64,000 bases of DNA from Nocardioides sp. S-1144. GTDB taxonomy: Bacteria; Actinomycetota; Actinomycetes; Propionibacteriales; Nocardioidaceae. The DNA is taken from positions 248,001 through 312,000 of the forward strand of contig NZ_CP040695.2 of the NCBI RefSeq assembly GCF_005954645.2, written 5' to 3'. Under the pieces are notes generated by a model. It had not been told where the DNA came from. It saw only the letters and a list, made by a program, of their open reading frames with translations, and did not search any database. Both the position numbers and the translations under genes were made by a program. This document shows, piece by piece, positions 40,515 through 50,783 of this stretch (position 1 is its first letter; each line of letters opens with the position of its first letter).

Positions 40515-42281
40515 TCAGCCCAGCAGCGCGCCGGCGTGCGGCGCCAGCACCAGGACGCCGCCGTCGAGCTCGGCGCCCGACGCGGTCGCGACCAACACCT
40601 CGGACTGGGTCACCTCCAGGCGCGCCGGCGCCTCGCCCAGGTTGAGCGCGACCAGGAGGGCGCCGCGGTGCAGCAGCAGCACCCGGGCGTCCTCGTCGAC
40701 GTCGACCCGGTTGCGGGAGAACGCCGGGTCGGTCAGCTCGGGCCGGGTCCGGCGCAGCGCGGCGAGGGTGCGGTAGAGCTCCAGCACCCGGGCGCCACGA
40801 CCCGACTCGGCCTCGGTCCAGTCGAGCTTGGAGCGGGTGAAGGTCTCGGGAGCCTGCGGGTCGGGGACGACGGCCGGGTCCCAGCCCATCCGCTCGAACT
40901 CGGCGATCCGGCCCTCGGCCGTGGCCAGGCCCAGCTCCGGCTCCGGGTGGGAGGTGAAGAACTGGAAGGGCGTCGAGGCCGCCCACTCCTCGCCCTGGAA
41001 GAGCATCGGCGTGAACGGTCCGGCGAGGGTCAGCAGCGCCGCGCAGCCGAGCTGGTCCTCGTCGAGGACGTCGGTGATGCGGTCGCCGATCGCCCGGTTG
41101 CCGATCTGGTCGTGGTTCTGGTTGCACACGACGAGGCGCCAGGTCGGCATCGTCGCGGTGTCGACCGGGATGCCGTGGTCGCGCCCGCGGAAGGAGCTGA
41201 ACGTGCCGTCGTGGAAGAAGCCGCGCTCGATCACCTTGGCCAGCGCGCCGAGCGGCTCGAAGTCGGCGTAGTAGCCGGCCGTCTCGCGGGTGAGCGCCAC
41301 GTGGACCGCGTGGTGGAAGTCGTCGCTCCACTGCGCGTCGAGGCCGTAGCCGCCGGCCTCGCGGGGCGTGACCATCCTCGGGTCGTTGAGGTCGGACTCC
41401 GCGATCAGCGTCAGCGGCCGGCGCTGGTGGGCCGAGAGGGCGGCCACCTCGACGGCCATCTCCTCGAGCAGGTGGGTGGCGGAGTCGTCGTGCAGCGCGT
41501 GCACGGCGTCGAGCCGGAGCCCGTCGACGTGGTAGTCGTCGAGCCACATCCGCACGTTGTCGAGGATCAGCCGGCGCACCTCGGCGGAGCCCTCGCCGTC
41601 GAGGTTGACCAGGTCGCCCCACGTGTTGCGACCCTGCTTGAGGTAGGGCCCGAACTCGGGCAGGTAGTTCCCCGACGGGCCGAGGTGGTTGTACACGACG
41701 TCCTGGATCACGCCCAGGCCGGCGGCGTGGGCGCCGTCGACGAAGCGCTGGTAGGCCTCGGGCCCGCCGTAGGTCTCGTCGACCGCGAACCACGCGACGC
41801 CGTCGTAGCCCCAGTTGTGGGTGCCGTTGAAGGAGTTGACCGGCATCAGCTCGACGAGGTCGACGCCGATCGAGCGCAGGTGGTCGAGCCGGCCGAGCGC
41901 GGCGTCCAGGGTGCCCTCGGGCGTGAAGGTGCCCACGTGCAGCTCGTAGATCACCGCGCCGGCGAGCTGACGACCCGTCCACGCCTCGTCGCTCCACGCG
42001 AAGCTCTCGGGGCGGTGGGTCCGCGAGCGCCCGTGGACGCCGTCCGGCTGGCGCCGCGACCGCGGGTCGGGCCGGGGTGCCTCCACGTCGTCGACGAGGT
42101 AGCCGTAGTCGACGTCGCCCGCCGCCGGGTCGGGGGTGGGCCCGGACGGGGTCCACCACCCGCCGTCGGTCTGGTGCATGTCCACGGTGGCGCTGCCGAC
42201 CGACAGCCGCAGGCGCCGGGCCGCGGGGGCCCACACGTCGAAGGGTCCGCGGGCCGGGCGGGGAGCCGTGGTGTCGGTCAT
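40515..42281 (-). CDS. treZ: Malto-oligosyltrehalose trehalohydrolase
   Basis: A 588-aa GH13 enzyme that releases trehalose from the end of malto-oligosyltrehalose. An N-terminal beta domain ([16 protein letters not shown]) precedes the barrel. Catalytic residues are the Asp in [14 protein letters not shown], the Glu in [11 protein letters not shown] and the Asp in [22 protein letters not shown] is characteristic of TreZ. The ATG overlaps the treY stop by 4 bp (ATGA), making it the last gene of the treX-treY-treZ operon. No terminator hairpin is obvious after it. Confidence 0.95.
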   Translation of the reverse strand: MTDTTAPRPARGPFDVWAPAARRLRLSVGSATVDMHQTDGGWWTPSGPTPDPAAGDVDYGYLVDDVEAPRPDPRSRRQPDGVHGRSRTHRPESFAWSDEAWTGRQLAGAVIYELHVGTFTPEGTLDAALGRLDHLRSIGVDLVELMPVNSFNGTHNWGYDGVAWFAVDETYGGPEAYQRFVDGAHAAGLGVIQDVVYNHLGPSGNYLPEFGPYLKQGRNTWGDLVNLDGEGSAEVRRLILDNVRMWLDDYHVDGLRLDAVHALHDDSATHLLEEMAVEVAALSAHQRRPLTLIAESDLNDPRMVTPREAGGYGLDAQWSDDFHHAVHVALTRETAGYYADFEPLGALAKVIERGFFHDGTFSSFRGRDHGIPVDTATMPTWRLVVCNQNHDQIGNRAIGDRITDVLDEDQLGCAALLTLAGPFTPMLFQGEEWAASTPFQFFTSHPEPELGLATAEGRIAEFERMGWDPAVVPDPQAPETFTRSKLDWTEAESGRGARVLELYRTLAALRRTRPELTDPAFSRNRVDVDEDARVLLLHRGALLVALNLGEAPARLEVTQSEVLVATASGAELDGGVLVLAPHAGALLG

Positions 42282-44557
42282 CGGTCGTCCTCCTTGACGA
42301 GCAGCGCGACGGGGTGGGTGGCGAGCAGGTCGGCCAGACGGCCGTCGGTCGGGGTGTCGGTGAGCGCGTCGCGCCAGGCACCGGGCGGGAGCCGCAGGGT
42401 CGTGTCGCCCCACCCGCCGCGGGCGGCGAGCCCGACGGGGAGCCGGGTGGCGACCGTGACGACCCCGCCGCGGTCGAAGGCGACGACGTGCCCGGCGGCC
42501 TCGCCGTCGGCCTCCACGCCGGCGTAGGTCGAGAACAGCTCGGGCCGGTCGCGACGCAGTCGCAGCGCGGTGCTGGTGACCAGCAGCTTGGCGCGCGCCG
42601 GGTGGTCGAGGTCGGGATCGGCGAGCAGCGCCGCCCGCAGGTCGAAGTCGACCGCGCGCCGGTTGTCGGGGTCGACCAGCGACTGCTCCCACAGCTCGGA
42701 GCCCTGGTAGACGTCGGGCACGCCGGGGACGGTGAGGGCGATCGCCTTGGCGGCCAGCGCGTTCGACCAGCCGGGCTCGACCACGGCGGCCAGCAGCCCG
42801 TCGAGGACGTCGCGCACCCGCTCGTCGTCGAAGGCCGCGTCGACCGCGGCGTGCACGCCGGTCTCAAAGGCCTCGTCGGGCTCGGTCCACGTGGTGTGGT
42901 CACCGGCCTCGCGCATCGCCTTCTCGGCGTAGGCGTGCAGCCGTGGGCGCAGGTCGGCGTCGTCGGCGTCCCACGCCCCGAGCACGGCCTGCCACAGCAG
43001 CGGCGCGAAGTCCTCGGAGGCGATCGGGGCGGCGGCGTGCAGCTGCGCGAGCGCCTCGGTCCAGAGGCCGGGCAGCTCCGAGAGCACGGTGATCCGGGCC
43101 CGGACGTCCTCGCCGCGCTTGGTGTCGTGGGTCGAGAGCGTCGTCATGGCGTGCGGCCAGGCCGACTGCCGGTGGGCCATGGCGGCGTGCAGCTCGGCGA
43201 CGCCCAGCGAGAAGTGGCTCGGGTCGCCGCCGACCTCGTTGAGCGAGGTCAGCCGGTTGTAGCGGTAGAAGACGGTGTCCTCGACGCCCTTGGCCATCGT
43301 CGCGCCGCTGGTCTGCTCGAACCGGCGCGCGGCCGGCTCGGCCGGGTCGGCGAGCACCCGCGCGACGGCGTCCAGGGTGTCGGCGAGGTCGGGGCGACGC
43401 TCCCGTGCGGTCGCGGTCGCGGCCTCCAGGGTCTCGAGACCCTCGGGCACGTAGGACCGGTAGACGGGGAAGCACGCGACCAGCTCGGCCACGGCGTCCT
43501 CGATCACCTCGGCGTCGAGCAGCAGCTCGCCCGGCGTCACGTCGCCGGCCACGAGGGATGCCGGGAGCTCGCGCACGACGCGGCGCACCTCGGAGCGCAG
43601 CATGTGCGTGGCCCACCAGCGCTTCGCGTCGTGGACCATCCCGGCGTAGTCGAGGTCCGAGCCGGGGAGCACCCGCTCGGCCGCGGGGTCGGTGAGCACC
43701 CGGTCGATCTGGCCCAGGACGTCGTAGCCGGTGGTGCCGGCCGTCGCCCAGCTCGCCGGCAGCTCCTCGCCGGGCTCGAGGATCTTCTCCACGAGCACGT
43801 AGGCGCCGCCGGTGAGGGCCGCGAGGTCGTCGAGGTAGGGACCCGGGTCGCGCAGGCCGTCGGGGTGGTCGACGCGCAGGCCGTCGACGAGCCCCTCGTC
43901 GAACCAGCGCCTGATCTCGGCGTGGCTCTCCTCGAAGACCCACGGGACGTCGAGGCGCAGGCCGGCGAGGGTGTTGACGGCGAAGAAGCGCCGGTAGTTC
44001 AGCCCGTCGTCGGCCGCCGTCCAGTGCGTCAGCTCGTAGTGCTGCTCGTCGAGAGAGCTCGTGCCGGGCGCGACGGGGAAGGTGTGGTCGTGGTAGCGGA
44101 AGAGGCCGGCCTCCGCGTCGTGCACGACGGCGTCGGTGCCGTCGTCGCCCAGCACCGGGATCCGGACCCGGCCGCTCGCGACGTCCCAGTCGACGTCGAA
44201 GGCCTCCGCGTAGCGCGAGTCGCGCCCGTGGGTGAGCATGTCCCACCACCACGCGTTGGCGCTCGGGGTCGCGACGCCGACGTGGTTGGGCACGATGTCG
44301 ACCAGGACGCCGAGCCCGAGCCGGCGCGCCTCGGCCACGAGGACGTCGAGGCCCTCGCCGCCGCCGCGGGCCGGGTCGACCCGGTCGTGGGCGACGACGT
44401 CGTAGCCGTGGTCGGAGCCGGGCTCGGCCTCGAGCAGCGGCGACAGGTAGACCCAGTCGACGCCGAGGTCACGCAGGTAGGGCAGCCGCGTGGCGGCCTC
44501 GTGCAGGTCGAACGACGCCCGGACCTGGAGCCGGTAGGTGTTGGTGGGGGCGCGCAC
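42278..44557 (-). CDS. treY: Malto-oligosyltrehalose synthase
   Basis: A 759-aa GH13 enzyme that turns the reducing-end alpha-1,4 link of maltodextrins into an alpha,alpha-1,1 link. It starts with [20 protein letters not shown], followed by [25 protein letters not shown]. Catalytic residues are the Asp in [14 protein letters not shown], the Glu in [14 protein letters not shown] and the Asp in [14 protein letters not shown]. The GTG start lies 2 bp after the treX stop, and the end overlaps treZ by 4 bp. A somewhat longer frame upstream would run into treX and is unlikely. Confidence 0.95.
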   Translation of the reverse strand: MRAPTNTYRLQVRASFDLHEAATRLPYLRDLGVDWVYLSPLLEAEPGSDHGYDVVAHDRVDPARGGGEGLDVLVAEARRLGLGVLVDIVPNHVGVATPSANAWWWDMLTHGRDSRYAEAFDVDWDVASGRVRIPVLGDDGTDAVVHDAEAGLFRYHDHTFPVAPGTSSLDEQHYELTHWTAADDGLNYRRFFAVNTLAGLRLDVPWVFEESHAEIRRWFDEGLVDGLRVDHPDGLRDPGPYLDDLAALTGGAYVLVEKILEPGEELPASWATAGTTGYDVLGQIDRVLTDPAAERVLPGSDLDYAGMVHDAKRWWATHMLRSEVRRVVRELPASLVAGDVTPGELLLDAEVIEDAVAELVACFPVYRSYVPEGLETLEAATATARERRPDLADTLDAVARVLADPAEPAARRFEQTSGATMAKGVEDTVFYRYNRLTSLNEVGGDPSHFSLGVAELHAAMAHRQSAWPHAMTTLSTHDTKRGEDVRARITVLSELPGLWTEALAQLHAAAPIASEDFAPLLWQAVLGAWDADDADLRPRLHAYAEKAMREAGDHTTWTEPDEAFETGVHAAVDAAFDDERVRDVLDGLLAAVVEPGWSNALAAKAIALTVPGVPDVYQGSELWEQSLVDPDNRRAVDFDLRAALLADPDLDHPARAKLLVTSTALRLRRDRPELFSTYAGVEADGEAAGHVVAFDRGGVVTVATRLPVGLAARGGWGDTTLRLPPGAWRDALTDTPTDGRLADLLATHPVALLVKEDDR

Positions 44558-44559
44558 GA

Positions 44560-46785
44560 TCAGCCGTTCCGGGTCTGCGAGGCCACCGACGCCGCCACCG
44601 AGGCCGCGACGGAGTGGTCGGTCTCGGGCTCGGGCTCGCGGTGCTCGCGCAGCACCAGCAGGCTGCTGCTCTCCATGTGGAAGCTCGACCCGGCCGGGCA
44701 CGTCTCGGCGGCGTCGGCGGACCCGCCGGTGTTGATGACGACGTCCCAGGCCGCGGAGTACTCCTCCGGCGGCAGGGTGATGTCGGCCGGCCCGTCGGCG
44801 TTGAAGTAGAGCAGGAAGTGCTCGTCGGTGATGGTGGCGCCGCGGGCGTCCTTGCCGGCGATGCCGTTGCCGTTGAGGTACATCCCGATGGCCTGCGAGC
44901 CGCCGTCCCAGTCGCCGTCCTCCATGGGGTGCCCGTCGAGGTGCAGCCAGACGATGTCGTTGAGCCGGTCCTCACCGGCCTCCCCGATGCGCACGGTGGT
45001 CCCGGTGAAGAACCGCTTGCGGCGGAACGTCGGGTGCGAGTGCCGCAGCTGGATCACCGCGGCGGTGAACTCCATCAGCGGCCGGTCGATGTTGACCCAG
45101 TCCATCCAGGCGATCTCGGAGTCCTGGGCGTAGGTGTTGTTGTTGCCGTGCTGGGTGCGACCGAGCTCGTCGCCGTGCAGCAGCATCGGGACCCCCTGGC
45201 TGAGGAGCAGCGTGGCCAGCAGGTTGCGCTGGGCCCGCGAGCGCAGCGCGAGGATCTCCGGGTCGTCGGTGGGGCCCTCGGCCCCGTGGTTGTAGGAGCG
45301 GTTGTGGCTCTCGCCGTCGCGGCTGTCCTCGCCGTTGGCCTCGTTGTGCTTCTCGTTGTAGGAGACCAGGTCGCGCATCGTGAAGCCGTCGTGGGCGGTG
45401 ACGAAGTTGATGCTGGCCACCGGACGCCGTCCGGAGTGCTCGTAGAGGTCGGAGGAGCCGGCCACGCGCGAGGCGAACTCGCCCAGCGCCGGCTCACCGC
45501 GCCAGAAGTCACGGACGACGTCGCGGTAGGCGCCGTTCCACTCGGTCCACTGCGGCGGGAAGCCGCCGACCTGGTAGCCGCCGGGGCCGATGTCCCAGGG
45601 CTCGGCGATGAGCTTGACCTGGGAGACCACCGGGTCCTGCTGGACGAGCTCGAAGAACGTCGCGAGCCGGTCGACCTCGTAGAACTCCCGGGCCAGGGTG
45701 GAGGCGAGGTCGAAGCGGAAGCCGTCGACGTGCATCTCGGTGACCCAGTAGCGCAGGGAGTCCATGATCAGCTGCAGCGCGTGCGGGTGGCCGACGTTGA
45801 GGGAGTTCCCGGTACCGGTGTAGTCCATGTAGAACTTCTGGTCGTCCTCGACCGTGCGGTAGTAGGCCTGGTTGTCGATGCCGCGCATGCTCAGCGTCGG
45901 ACCGAGGTGGTTGCCCTCGGCGGTGTGGTTGTAGACGACGTCGAGGATGACCTCGATGCCGGCGGCGTGCATCGCCTTGACCATGCCCTTGAACTCCTGG
46001 ACCTGCTGGCCCAGCTGCCCGGGCCCGCCGGTGGCGGCGTAGTCGGCGTGCGGCGCGAGGAAGGCCAGGGTGTTGTAGCCCCAGTAGTTGCGCAGGCCCT
46101 TGTCGAGCAGGGTGCTGTCCTGGATGAACTGGTGCACCGGCATCAGCTCGATCGCGGTGATGCCGAGGTGCTTGAGGTGCTCGGTGATGGCGGGGTGGGC
46201 CAGGCCGGCGTAGGTGCCGCGCAGCTCCTCGGGGACGTCGGGGTGCTGCATCGTCATCCCCTTGACGTGCGCCTCGTAGATGACCGACTCGTTGTAGGGG
46301 ATGTTGAGCAGCCGGTCACCCTCCCAGTCGAAGAAGGGGTTGATCACGACGCCGTGCGTCATGTGCCCGGCGGAGTCCTCGTCGTTGCGGGAGTCCTCGT
46401 CGCCAAAGGTGTAGCCGAACAGGCTCTGGTCCCAGTCGATCTCGCCCGCGGTCGCCTTGGCGTAGGGGTCGAGGAGCAGCTTGTTGGGGTTGCAGCGCAG
46501 GCCCCGCTCGGGGTCGTAGGGGCCGTGCACGCGGTAGCCGTAGCGCTGACCGGGCTGGACCTGCGGCAGGTAGCAGTGCCACACGAAGGCGTCGACCTCG
46601 GTGAGCGGGACCCGCGTCTCCGCGCCGTCGGCGTCGAAGAGGCACAGCTCGACCTGCTCGGCGACCTCGCTGAACAGGGCGAAGTTGGTGCCGGTGCCGT
46701 CGAACGTGGCCCCCAGCGGGTAGGGATGTCCGGGCCAGATCGGACCGTCGATGACGTCGATCGGCGTCGTCGGGTGCTCGCTCAC
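44560..46785 (-). CDS. treX: Glycogen debranching enzyme
   Basis: A 741-aa isoamylase-type debranching enzyme (GlgX/TreX) that frees alpha-1,6 branches and supplies linear dextrins to TreY. An N-terminal CBM48 domain (YPLGATFDGTGTNFALFSEVAE) leads into the GH13 barrel, with Asp in MHVDGFRFDLAS, Glu in LIAEPWDIGPGGYQ and Asp in VTAHDGFTM. A GGAGG ribosome site lies 6 nt before the GTG. It is the first gene of treX-treY-treZ, divergent from a Ser/Thr kinase across an 87-bp gap with a palindromic site. Confidence 0.95.
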   Translation of the reverse strand: MSEHPTTPIDVIDGPIWPGHPYPLGATFDGTGTNFALFSEVAEQVELCLFDADGAETRVPLTEVDAFVWHCYLPQVQPGQRYGYRVHGPYDPERGLRCNPNKLLLDPYAKATAGEIDWDQSLFGYTFGDEDSRNDEDSAGHMTHGVVINPFFDWEGDRLLNIPYNESVIYEAHVKGMTMQHPDVPEELRGTYAGLAHPAITEHLKHLGITAIELMPVHQFIQDSTLLDKGLRNYWGYNTLAFLAPHADYAATGGPGQLGQQVQEFKGMVKAMHAAGIEVILDVVYNHTAEGNHLGPTLSMRGIDNQAYYRTVEDDQKFYMDYTGTGNSLNVGHPHALQLIMDSLRYWVTEMHVDGFRFDLASTLAREFYEVDRLATFFELVQQDPVVSQVKLIAEPWDIGPGGYQVGGFPPQWTEWNGAYRDVVRDFWRGEPALGEFASRVAGSSDLYEHSGRRPVASINFVTAHDGFTMRDLVSYNEKHNEANGEDSRDGESHNRSYNHGAEGPTDDPEILALRSRAQRNLLATLLLSQGVPMLLHGDELGRTQHGNNNTYAQDSEIAWMDWVNIDRPLMEFTAAVIQLRHSHPTFRRKRFFTGTTVRIGEAGEDRLNDIVWLHLDGHPMEDGDWDGGSQAIGMYLNGNGIAGKDARGATITDEHFLLYFNADGPADITLPPEEYSAAWDVVINTGGSADAAETCPAGSSFHMESSSLLVLREHREPEPETDHSVAASVAASVASQTRNG

Positions 46786-46802
46786 GGTGCCTCCATTGGT
46801 GT

Positions 46803-46816
46803 TTGGAACGATCCAA
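46803..46816. promoter_or_regulatory. Palindromic operator candidate between treX and the kinase gene
   Basis: TTGGAACGATCCAA has 5-bp inverted arms (TTGGA/TCCAA) around a 4-bp centre. It lies 18 bp upstream of treX, where it could overlap the treX promoter, and about 57 bp upstream of the kinase. The size suits a dimeric repressor or activator site. The regulator is unknown. Confidence 0.35.
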
Positions 46817-46872
46817 GCACACCCGACCGGTTCTCCGGGATCCTCCCGAGGGGTGCCCGCGTCAGGTAGAAC

Positions 46873-48783
46873 ATGCCTGTGACCGCATCCTTCCCCACCC
46901 CCGGCGACTCGATCGGCCGCTTCCGGGTGATCGCCCAGCTCGGGGCCGGCGGCATGGGTGTCGTCTACGACGCGCTGGAGGTCAACCTCGAGCGCCGGGT
47001 GGCCCTGAAGGTGATCTCCCCGCAGCTCGCCGGCGACCCCGAGTTCCGCGCGCGCTTCGCCAGCGAGGCGCGGGCCCTGGCCTCCCTCGACTCGCCCCAC
47101 GTCGTGCAGGTCTACGCCCACGGCGAGGAGGACGGCTACCTCTACATCGCCACGCAGCTGATCCCCGACGGCGACCTGGGCCAGATGCTCACCCGCTGGG
47201 GCCCGGCGCCGCTCGGCAAGGCGCTCGAGCTGATCGAGCAGGTCGCCAGCGGGCTCCACGACGCCCACACCGCGGGCTTCGTGCACCGCGACATCAAGCC
47301 GGGCAACGTCCTGGTCCGCCGTCGCGGGCCCGACACCGTCCAGGCCTACCTCGGCGACTTCGGCATCGCCCGCCGCGTCGACGCGGAGGTCACCCGGATC
47401 GGCAGCGTGGTGGCCGGCACCCCGTCCTACATGGCGCCCGAGCTGCACTCCGGCGCGCAGGCCGGCGTCTCGACCGACATCTACTCCCTCGGGTGCCTGC
47501 TCTGGGTCGCGCTCACCGGCCAGCCGCCGTACTCCGGCGTGACGGAGTTCGAGATCGCCGGCGCCCACATGACCAGCCCGGTGCCCCAGCTGCCCACGGT
47601 CTCGCCGATGACCGAGGCCCTCAACCGCGCGCTGCGGGTCTCGATGGCTAAGGAGCCGGGGCACCGCTACCGCTCCGCGCTGGCCCTGCGCGACGACCTG
47701 CGCGAGTGCCTGCGGATGACCGACGACCCGGCGTACGGGGTGCACGCGGCGACGCTCAGCGGGTCCGCCCCCACGCAGACCGGCGGCGGTGCGCCGCACC
47801 GGACGCCGACGCCGTCGGTGCCGCCGTCGTCCTCCCCTCACCAGCAGGGCCAGCCCGGGCAGCACGGGACCCCCCGTCACCTCGCGGCCTCGGCGCCGAC
47901 CGGGCCGCCGCCGTCCGGCCCGCCCGGCGCCCACGGCGCCCCGCCGCGCTCCTCGGGTGGGTCCTCGCGCGGGTCGCGGCGCGGGCTGTGGATCGGGCTC
48001 TCGGCGGCCGCCGTGGCGATCATCGTCGGCGGTGGCGCCGCGATCGTCGCCGGCACCGGGGGTGACGGCGGCAACGGCGGGAACGGCGGCAACGGTGGCA
48101 CCGGTGGCACCGGCGGCGGGGGGACCGAGGCGGGCGGTCGCTCGGCCGAGTCCCAGGAGTTCCTCGACTCCGAGGCCGACGCCATCCTGCTCGCCGCCGA
48201 GAAGGACATGCGGGTGCTGGACTCGGTGCGGATGTCCGGCACCGTCGACCAGGACGGGCAGCCCGGCGGCGTCGAGATGACGATCACCTCGGCCGGCAAC
48301 TGCGACGGCGAGCTGAGCATCGGCGACGGCGCCGCCCAGCTCCGGCGCATCGACGGGGAGGCCTGGCTGCGGCCCGACCGCGCCTTCCTCGAGGCGAGCA
48401 ACACCGACGGCTCGGTCGACGTCGACCTCTTCATGACCCTGATCGGCGACAAGTGGCTCAAGGCCGACGCGGCGCAGTCCGAGGACTTCGCCGACCTGTG
48501 CGACCTCGACGAGCTGCTCGAGGGCGACGGTGGCACCAGCGAGGGCGAGGCCACCAAGGGCGAGGTCACCGAGATCGACGGCCAGGAGGTCGTGGCGATC
48601 ACCACCGCCGACGGCTCCGACACCACGGTCGCGCAGGTGCGGCTCGAGGCGCCGCACTACGTGCTCCGCCTCGAGAACGACGCCGACAACGGCCGCTTCG
48701 ACCTCAGCGGCTTCGACGAGCCCTTCACCGCCCAGGCCCCGCCGGCCGACGAGGTCATCGACCCGAACGACTTCACGGGCTAG
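46873..48783 (+). CDS. Receptor-type Ser/Thr protein kinase (PknB-like) with lipoprotein-like sensor
   Basis: A 636-aa protein. Residues 15-275 form the kinase (LGAGGMGVVYDAL, Lys46 in VALKVI, HRDIKPGN with Asp140, DFGIA with Asp162, YMAPE). A Pro/Ser/Gly-rich juxtamembrane region leads to a single membrane segment at about 371-393. Outside, a Gly/Asn/Thr linker precedes a domain of about 200 residues (VRMSGTVDQDGQPGGVEMTI onward) that resembles LppX/LprG-type lipid-binding folds. It lacks PASTA repeats. TAGAAC abuts the ATG, so the GTG two codons later, 6 nt from that box, may be the real leaderless start. Confidence 0.9.
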   Translation: MPVTASFPTPGDSIGRFRVIAQLGAGGMGVVYDALEVNLERRVALKVISPQLAGDPEFRARFASEARALASLDSPHVVQVYAHGEEDGYLYIATQLIPDGDLGQMLTRWGPAPLGKALELIEQVASGLHDAHTAGFVHRDIKPGNVLVRRRGPDTVQAYLGDFGIARRVDAEVTRIGSVVAGTPSYMAPELHSGAQAGVSTDIYSLGCLLWVALTGQPPYSGVTEFEIAGAHMTSPVPQLPTVSPMTEALNRALRVSMAKEPGHRYRSALALRDDLRECLRMTDDPAYGVHAATLSGSAPTQTGGGAPHRTPTPSVPPSSSPHQQGQPGQHGTPRHLAASAPTGPPPSGPPGAHGAPPRSSGGSSRGSRRGLWIGLSAAAVAIIVGGGAAIVAGTGGDGGNGGNGGNGGTGGTGGGGTEAGGRSAESQEFLDSEADAILLAAEKDMRVLDSVRMSGTVDQDGQPGGVEMTITSAGNCDGELSIGDGAAQLRRIDGEAWLRPDRAFLEASNTDGSVDVDLFMTLIGDKWLKADAAQSEDFADLCDLDELLEGDGGTSEGEATKGEVTEIDGQEVVAITTADGSDTTVAQVRLEAPHYVLRLENDADNGRFDLSGFDEPFTAQAPPADEVIDPNDFTG

Positions 48784-48825
48784 CGTCGGTTACCGCCTGG
48801 TAGCCACCGCAGTACGATCGCCGGC

Positions 48826-49980
48826 ATGAAGCGCGAGATCTACGGCGAGGACCACGAGGCGTTCCGCGCCTCGGTCAAGGAGTTCCTCGACCGGTCGGTG
48901 GTGCCCCACGTCGAGCAGCACGCCGCCGACAAGGCGCTGCCGCGGGAGTTCTGGACCGCGGCCGGCGCCCAGGGCTTCCTCGGCCTCGAGATCCCCGACC
49001 AGTACGGCGGCTCGCGCGACCTGGCCGAGGGTGACTACCGGTTCAACGCCGTGCTCCTGGAGGAGCTGTCCAAGGTCAACGCGGCGCTCGGGTCGTGCGT
49101 CGGCATCCACGCCGACATCGTGGCGCCCTACCTCGTGGAGCTCACCACCGAGGAGCAGCGGGCGCGGTGGCTGCCGGGGGTCGCCTCCGGCGAGATCCTG
49201 ACCGCCATCGGCATGACCGAGCCCAGCGGTGGCTCCGACCTCGCCGCGCTCCGGTCGAGCGCCGTGCGCGACGGCGACGACTGGGTGGTCAACGGCTCGA
49301 AGACCTTCATCACCAACGGCTACTCCGCCGACCTCGTCGTCACGGCCGTGCGCACCTCACCGGAGAAGAAGGCCAAGGGCATCACGCTCTTCGCGGTCCC
49401 GACCGACGCCGAGGGCTTCAGCCGCGGCCGCAAGCTCGACAAGGTCGGCCAGGACGAGTCCGACACCGCGGAGCTCTTCCTCGACGACGTCCGGCTCACC
49501 GACGACGACATCGTGGGCGAGCTCGACCTCGGCTTCGTGCACATGATGCAGAACCTCCCGCAGGAGCGGCTCGGCTGCGCGATCTCGAACCTCGCCCACG
49601 CCCGGCAGATCCTCGGCGAGACGCTCGTCTACGCCCAGGAGCGGGCGGCGTTCGGCGCCGCCATCGGCACCTTCCAGCACAACAAGTTCCTGCTCGCCGA
49701 GCTCTTCACCCAGGTCGACGTCACCCAGGCCTACGTCGACGCCTGCGTCGTCGCGCACGCCAAGCAGGAGCTCACCCCGGTCGACGCCGCGAAGGCCAAG
49801 TGGTGGACCTCGCAGGTGCAGAACGACATCCTCGACCACTGCGTGCAGCTGCACGGCGGCTACGGCTACATGAACGAGTACCGCGTGGCGCGGGCCTGGC
49901 GCGACGCCCGTGTCTCGAAGATCTGGGCGGGGTCGAACGAGATCATGAAGGAGCTCATCGGCCGGGACCTCGGCCTGTGA
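48826..49980 (+). CDS. Acyl-CoA dehydrogenase
   Basis: A 384-aa FAD enzyme that introduces the alpha-beta double bond of acyl-CoA in beta-oxidation. The N-terminal helical domain (EDHEAFRASVKEFLDRSVVPHVEQ) is followed by the flavin-contact strand AIGMTEPSGGSDLAALRSSA, the loop NGSKTFITNG, and the C-terminal helices with LHGGYGYMNEYRVARAWRDARVSKIWAGSNEIMKELIGRDL. The catalytic glutamate probably lies in the WAGSNEIMKE region. The ATG follows TACGAT by 7 nt (leaderless). The stop overlaps the next gene by GTGA. Confidence 0.93.
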   Translation: MKREIYGEDHEAFRASVKEFLDRSVVPHVEQHAADKALPREFWTAAGAQGFLGLEIPDQYGGSRDLAEGDYRFNAVLLEELSKVNAALGSCVGIHADIVAPYLVELTTEEQRARWLPGVASGEILTAIGMTEPSGGSDLAALRSSAVRDGDDWVVNGSKTFITNGYSADLVVTAVRTSPEKKAKGITLFAVPTDAEGFSRGRKLDKVGQDESDTAELFLDDVRLTDDDIVGELDLGFVHMMQNLPQERLGCAISNLAHARQILGETLVYAQERAAFGAAIGTFQHNKFLLAELFTQVDVTQAYVDACVVAHAKQELTPVDAAKAKWWTSQVQNDILDHCVQLHGGYGYMNEYRVARAWRDARVSKIWAGSNEIMKELIGRDLGL

Positions 49981-50693
49981 GCGCGCCCGTGGACCAGTCG
50001 GCGACCGTGCGTCCCCTCACCGCCGCCGACCTCGACTGGGCCGTCGAGGCGGCCGCCGCCCGCCGGGCCGCGCTGGCCCCGCACGCCCCGCGCTTCTGGC
50101 GTCCGGCGGCCGACGCGACCGAGCGGCACCGCGCCTTCCTGGCCCACCTGGTCGACGACGCCGCCGCGCTCACCCTGCGCACCGACCACGGCTACGTCGT
50201 CGCCGTGCCCGGCGAGCGGCGCCGCGTCGTCGACGACCTGGTCGTCTCCGCGCCGGCGTGGGAGACCGAGGGCAGCGCCCTGCTCACCGCCGTCCTGGAC
50301 GCCGGCCAGCCGGTCCGGCTCGTCGCACCCGCCGCCGAGCCCGAGCGCAGGGCCTGCGCCGAGGCGCTCGGCCTCACCGTCGCCGAGGTCTGGTGGCACC
50401 GCGACCTGCCCCTGGTCCAGGTGCGCGGCGAGGGCGGCAAGGTGCGCCTCGACGCGCCGGGCGCCAGCGGCACCCTCGTGCCGGCGCCACCGGTCCACGA
50501 CCCGGGCGGGTCGGTCCTGCTGGTCACCTCCGTCGACACCGCCGCCGCGCTGGCCGCCGTCGAGGCGGAGGCCGCCGAGCGCGGCGCGACGGTCTCGGTC
50601 GTCACCCAGCGGCCCGACGACCTGATGCGCGAGCTGCTGCTGGTCGAGGCCGGGCACCGCGTCACGACGCACTTCCTCGAGGGCTCGCGCTAG
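49977..50693 (+). CDS. GNAT-like acetyltransferase domain protein
   Basis: A 238-aa protein that begins with VRPLTAADLDWAVEAAAARRAALAPHAPRFWRPA, a pattern often seen in GNAT-type proteins, and has the two-lobed alpha/beta layout of that fold. The acetyl-CoA-binding Q/RxxGxG/A loop is not clear, and the second half (LLVTSVDTAAALAAVEAEAAERGA onward) may be a degenerate lobe, so activity is uncertain. It is translationally coupled to the acyl-CoA dehydrogenase (GTGA overlap), which suggests a shared acyl-CoA-related role. Confidence 0.6.
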   Translation: MSAPVDQSATVRPLTAADLDWAVEAAAARRAALAPHAPRFWRPAADATERHRAFLAHLVDDAAALTLRTDHGYVVAVPGERRRVVDDLVVSAPAWETEGSALLTAVLDAGQPVRLVAPAAEPERRACAEALGLTVAEVWWHRDLPLVQVRGEGGKVRLDAPGASGTLVPAPPVHDPGGSVLLVTSVDTAAALAAVEAEAAERGATVSVVTQRPDDLMRELLLVEAGHRVTTHFLEGSR

Positions 50694-50732
50694 TCGCTTG
50701 TGGTCCGCCCCACCGACGGACACGATCGGAGC

Positions 50733-50783
50733 ATGAGCGCCGAGGCCGCACGCCGGCTGCCGGGTCGGGTGAGCCGGGCGTGA
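50733..50783 (+). CDS. Possible 16-codon leader ORF before the RNA ligase gene
   Basis: ATG at 50733 follows CACGAT by 6 nt and opens a 16-codon frame (MSAEAARRLPGRVSRA). Its TGA overlaps the GTG start of the next gene as GTGA. It could couple translation of the downstream gene to its own in a leaderless mRNA. The peptide itself has no recognisable feature, and the frame could be chance. Confidence 0.35.
   Translation: MSAEAARRLPGRVSRA

Noticed and set aside
38899..42903. A giant sulfatase-carbohydrate fusion protein on the minus strand
   Set aside because: The upstream part is a wrong-frame shadow of treZ and treY. The sulfatase has its own signal peptide and lipobox starting at 40434, and treZ is intact in another frame.
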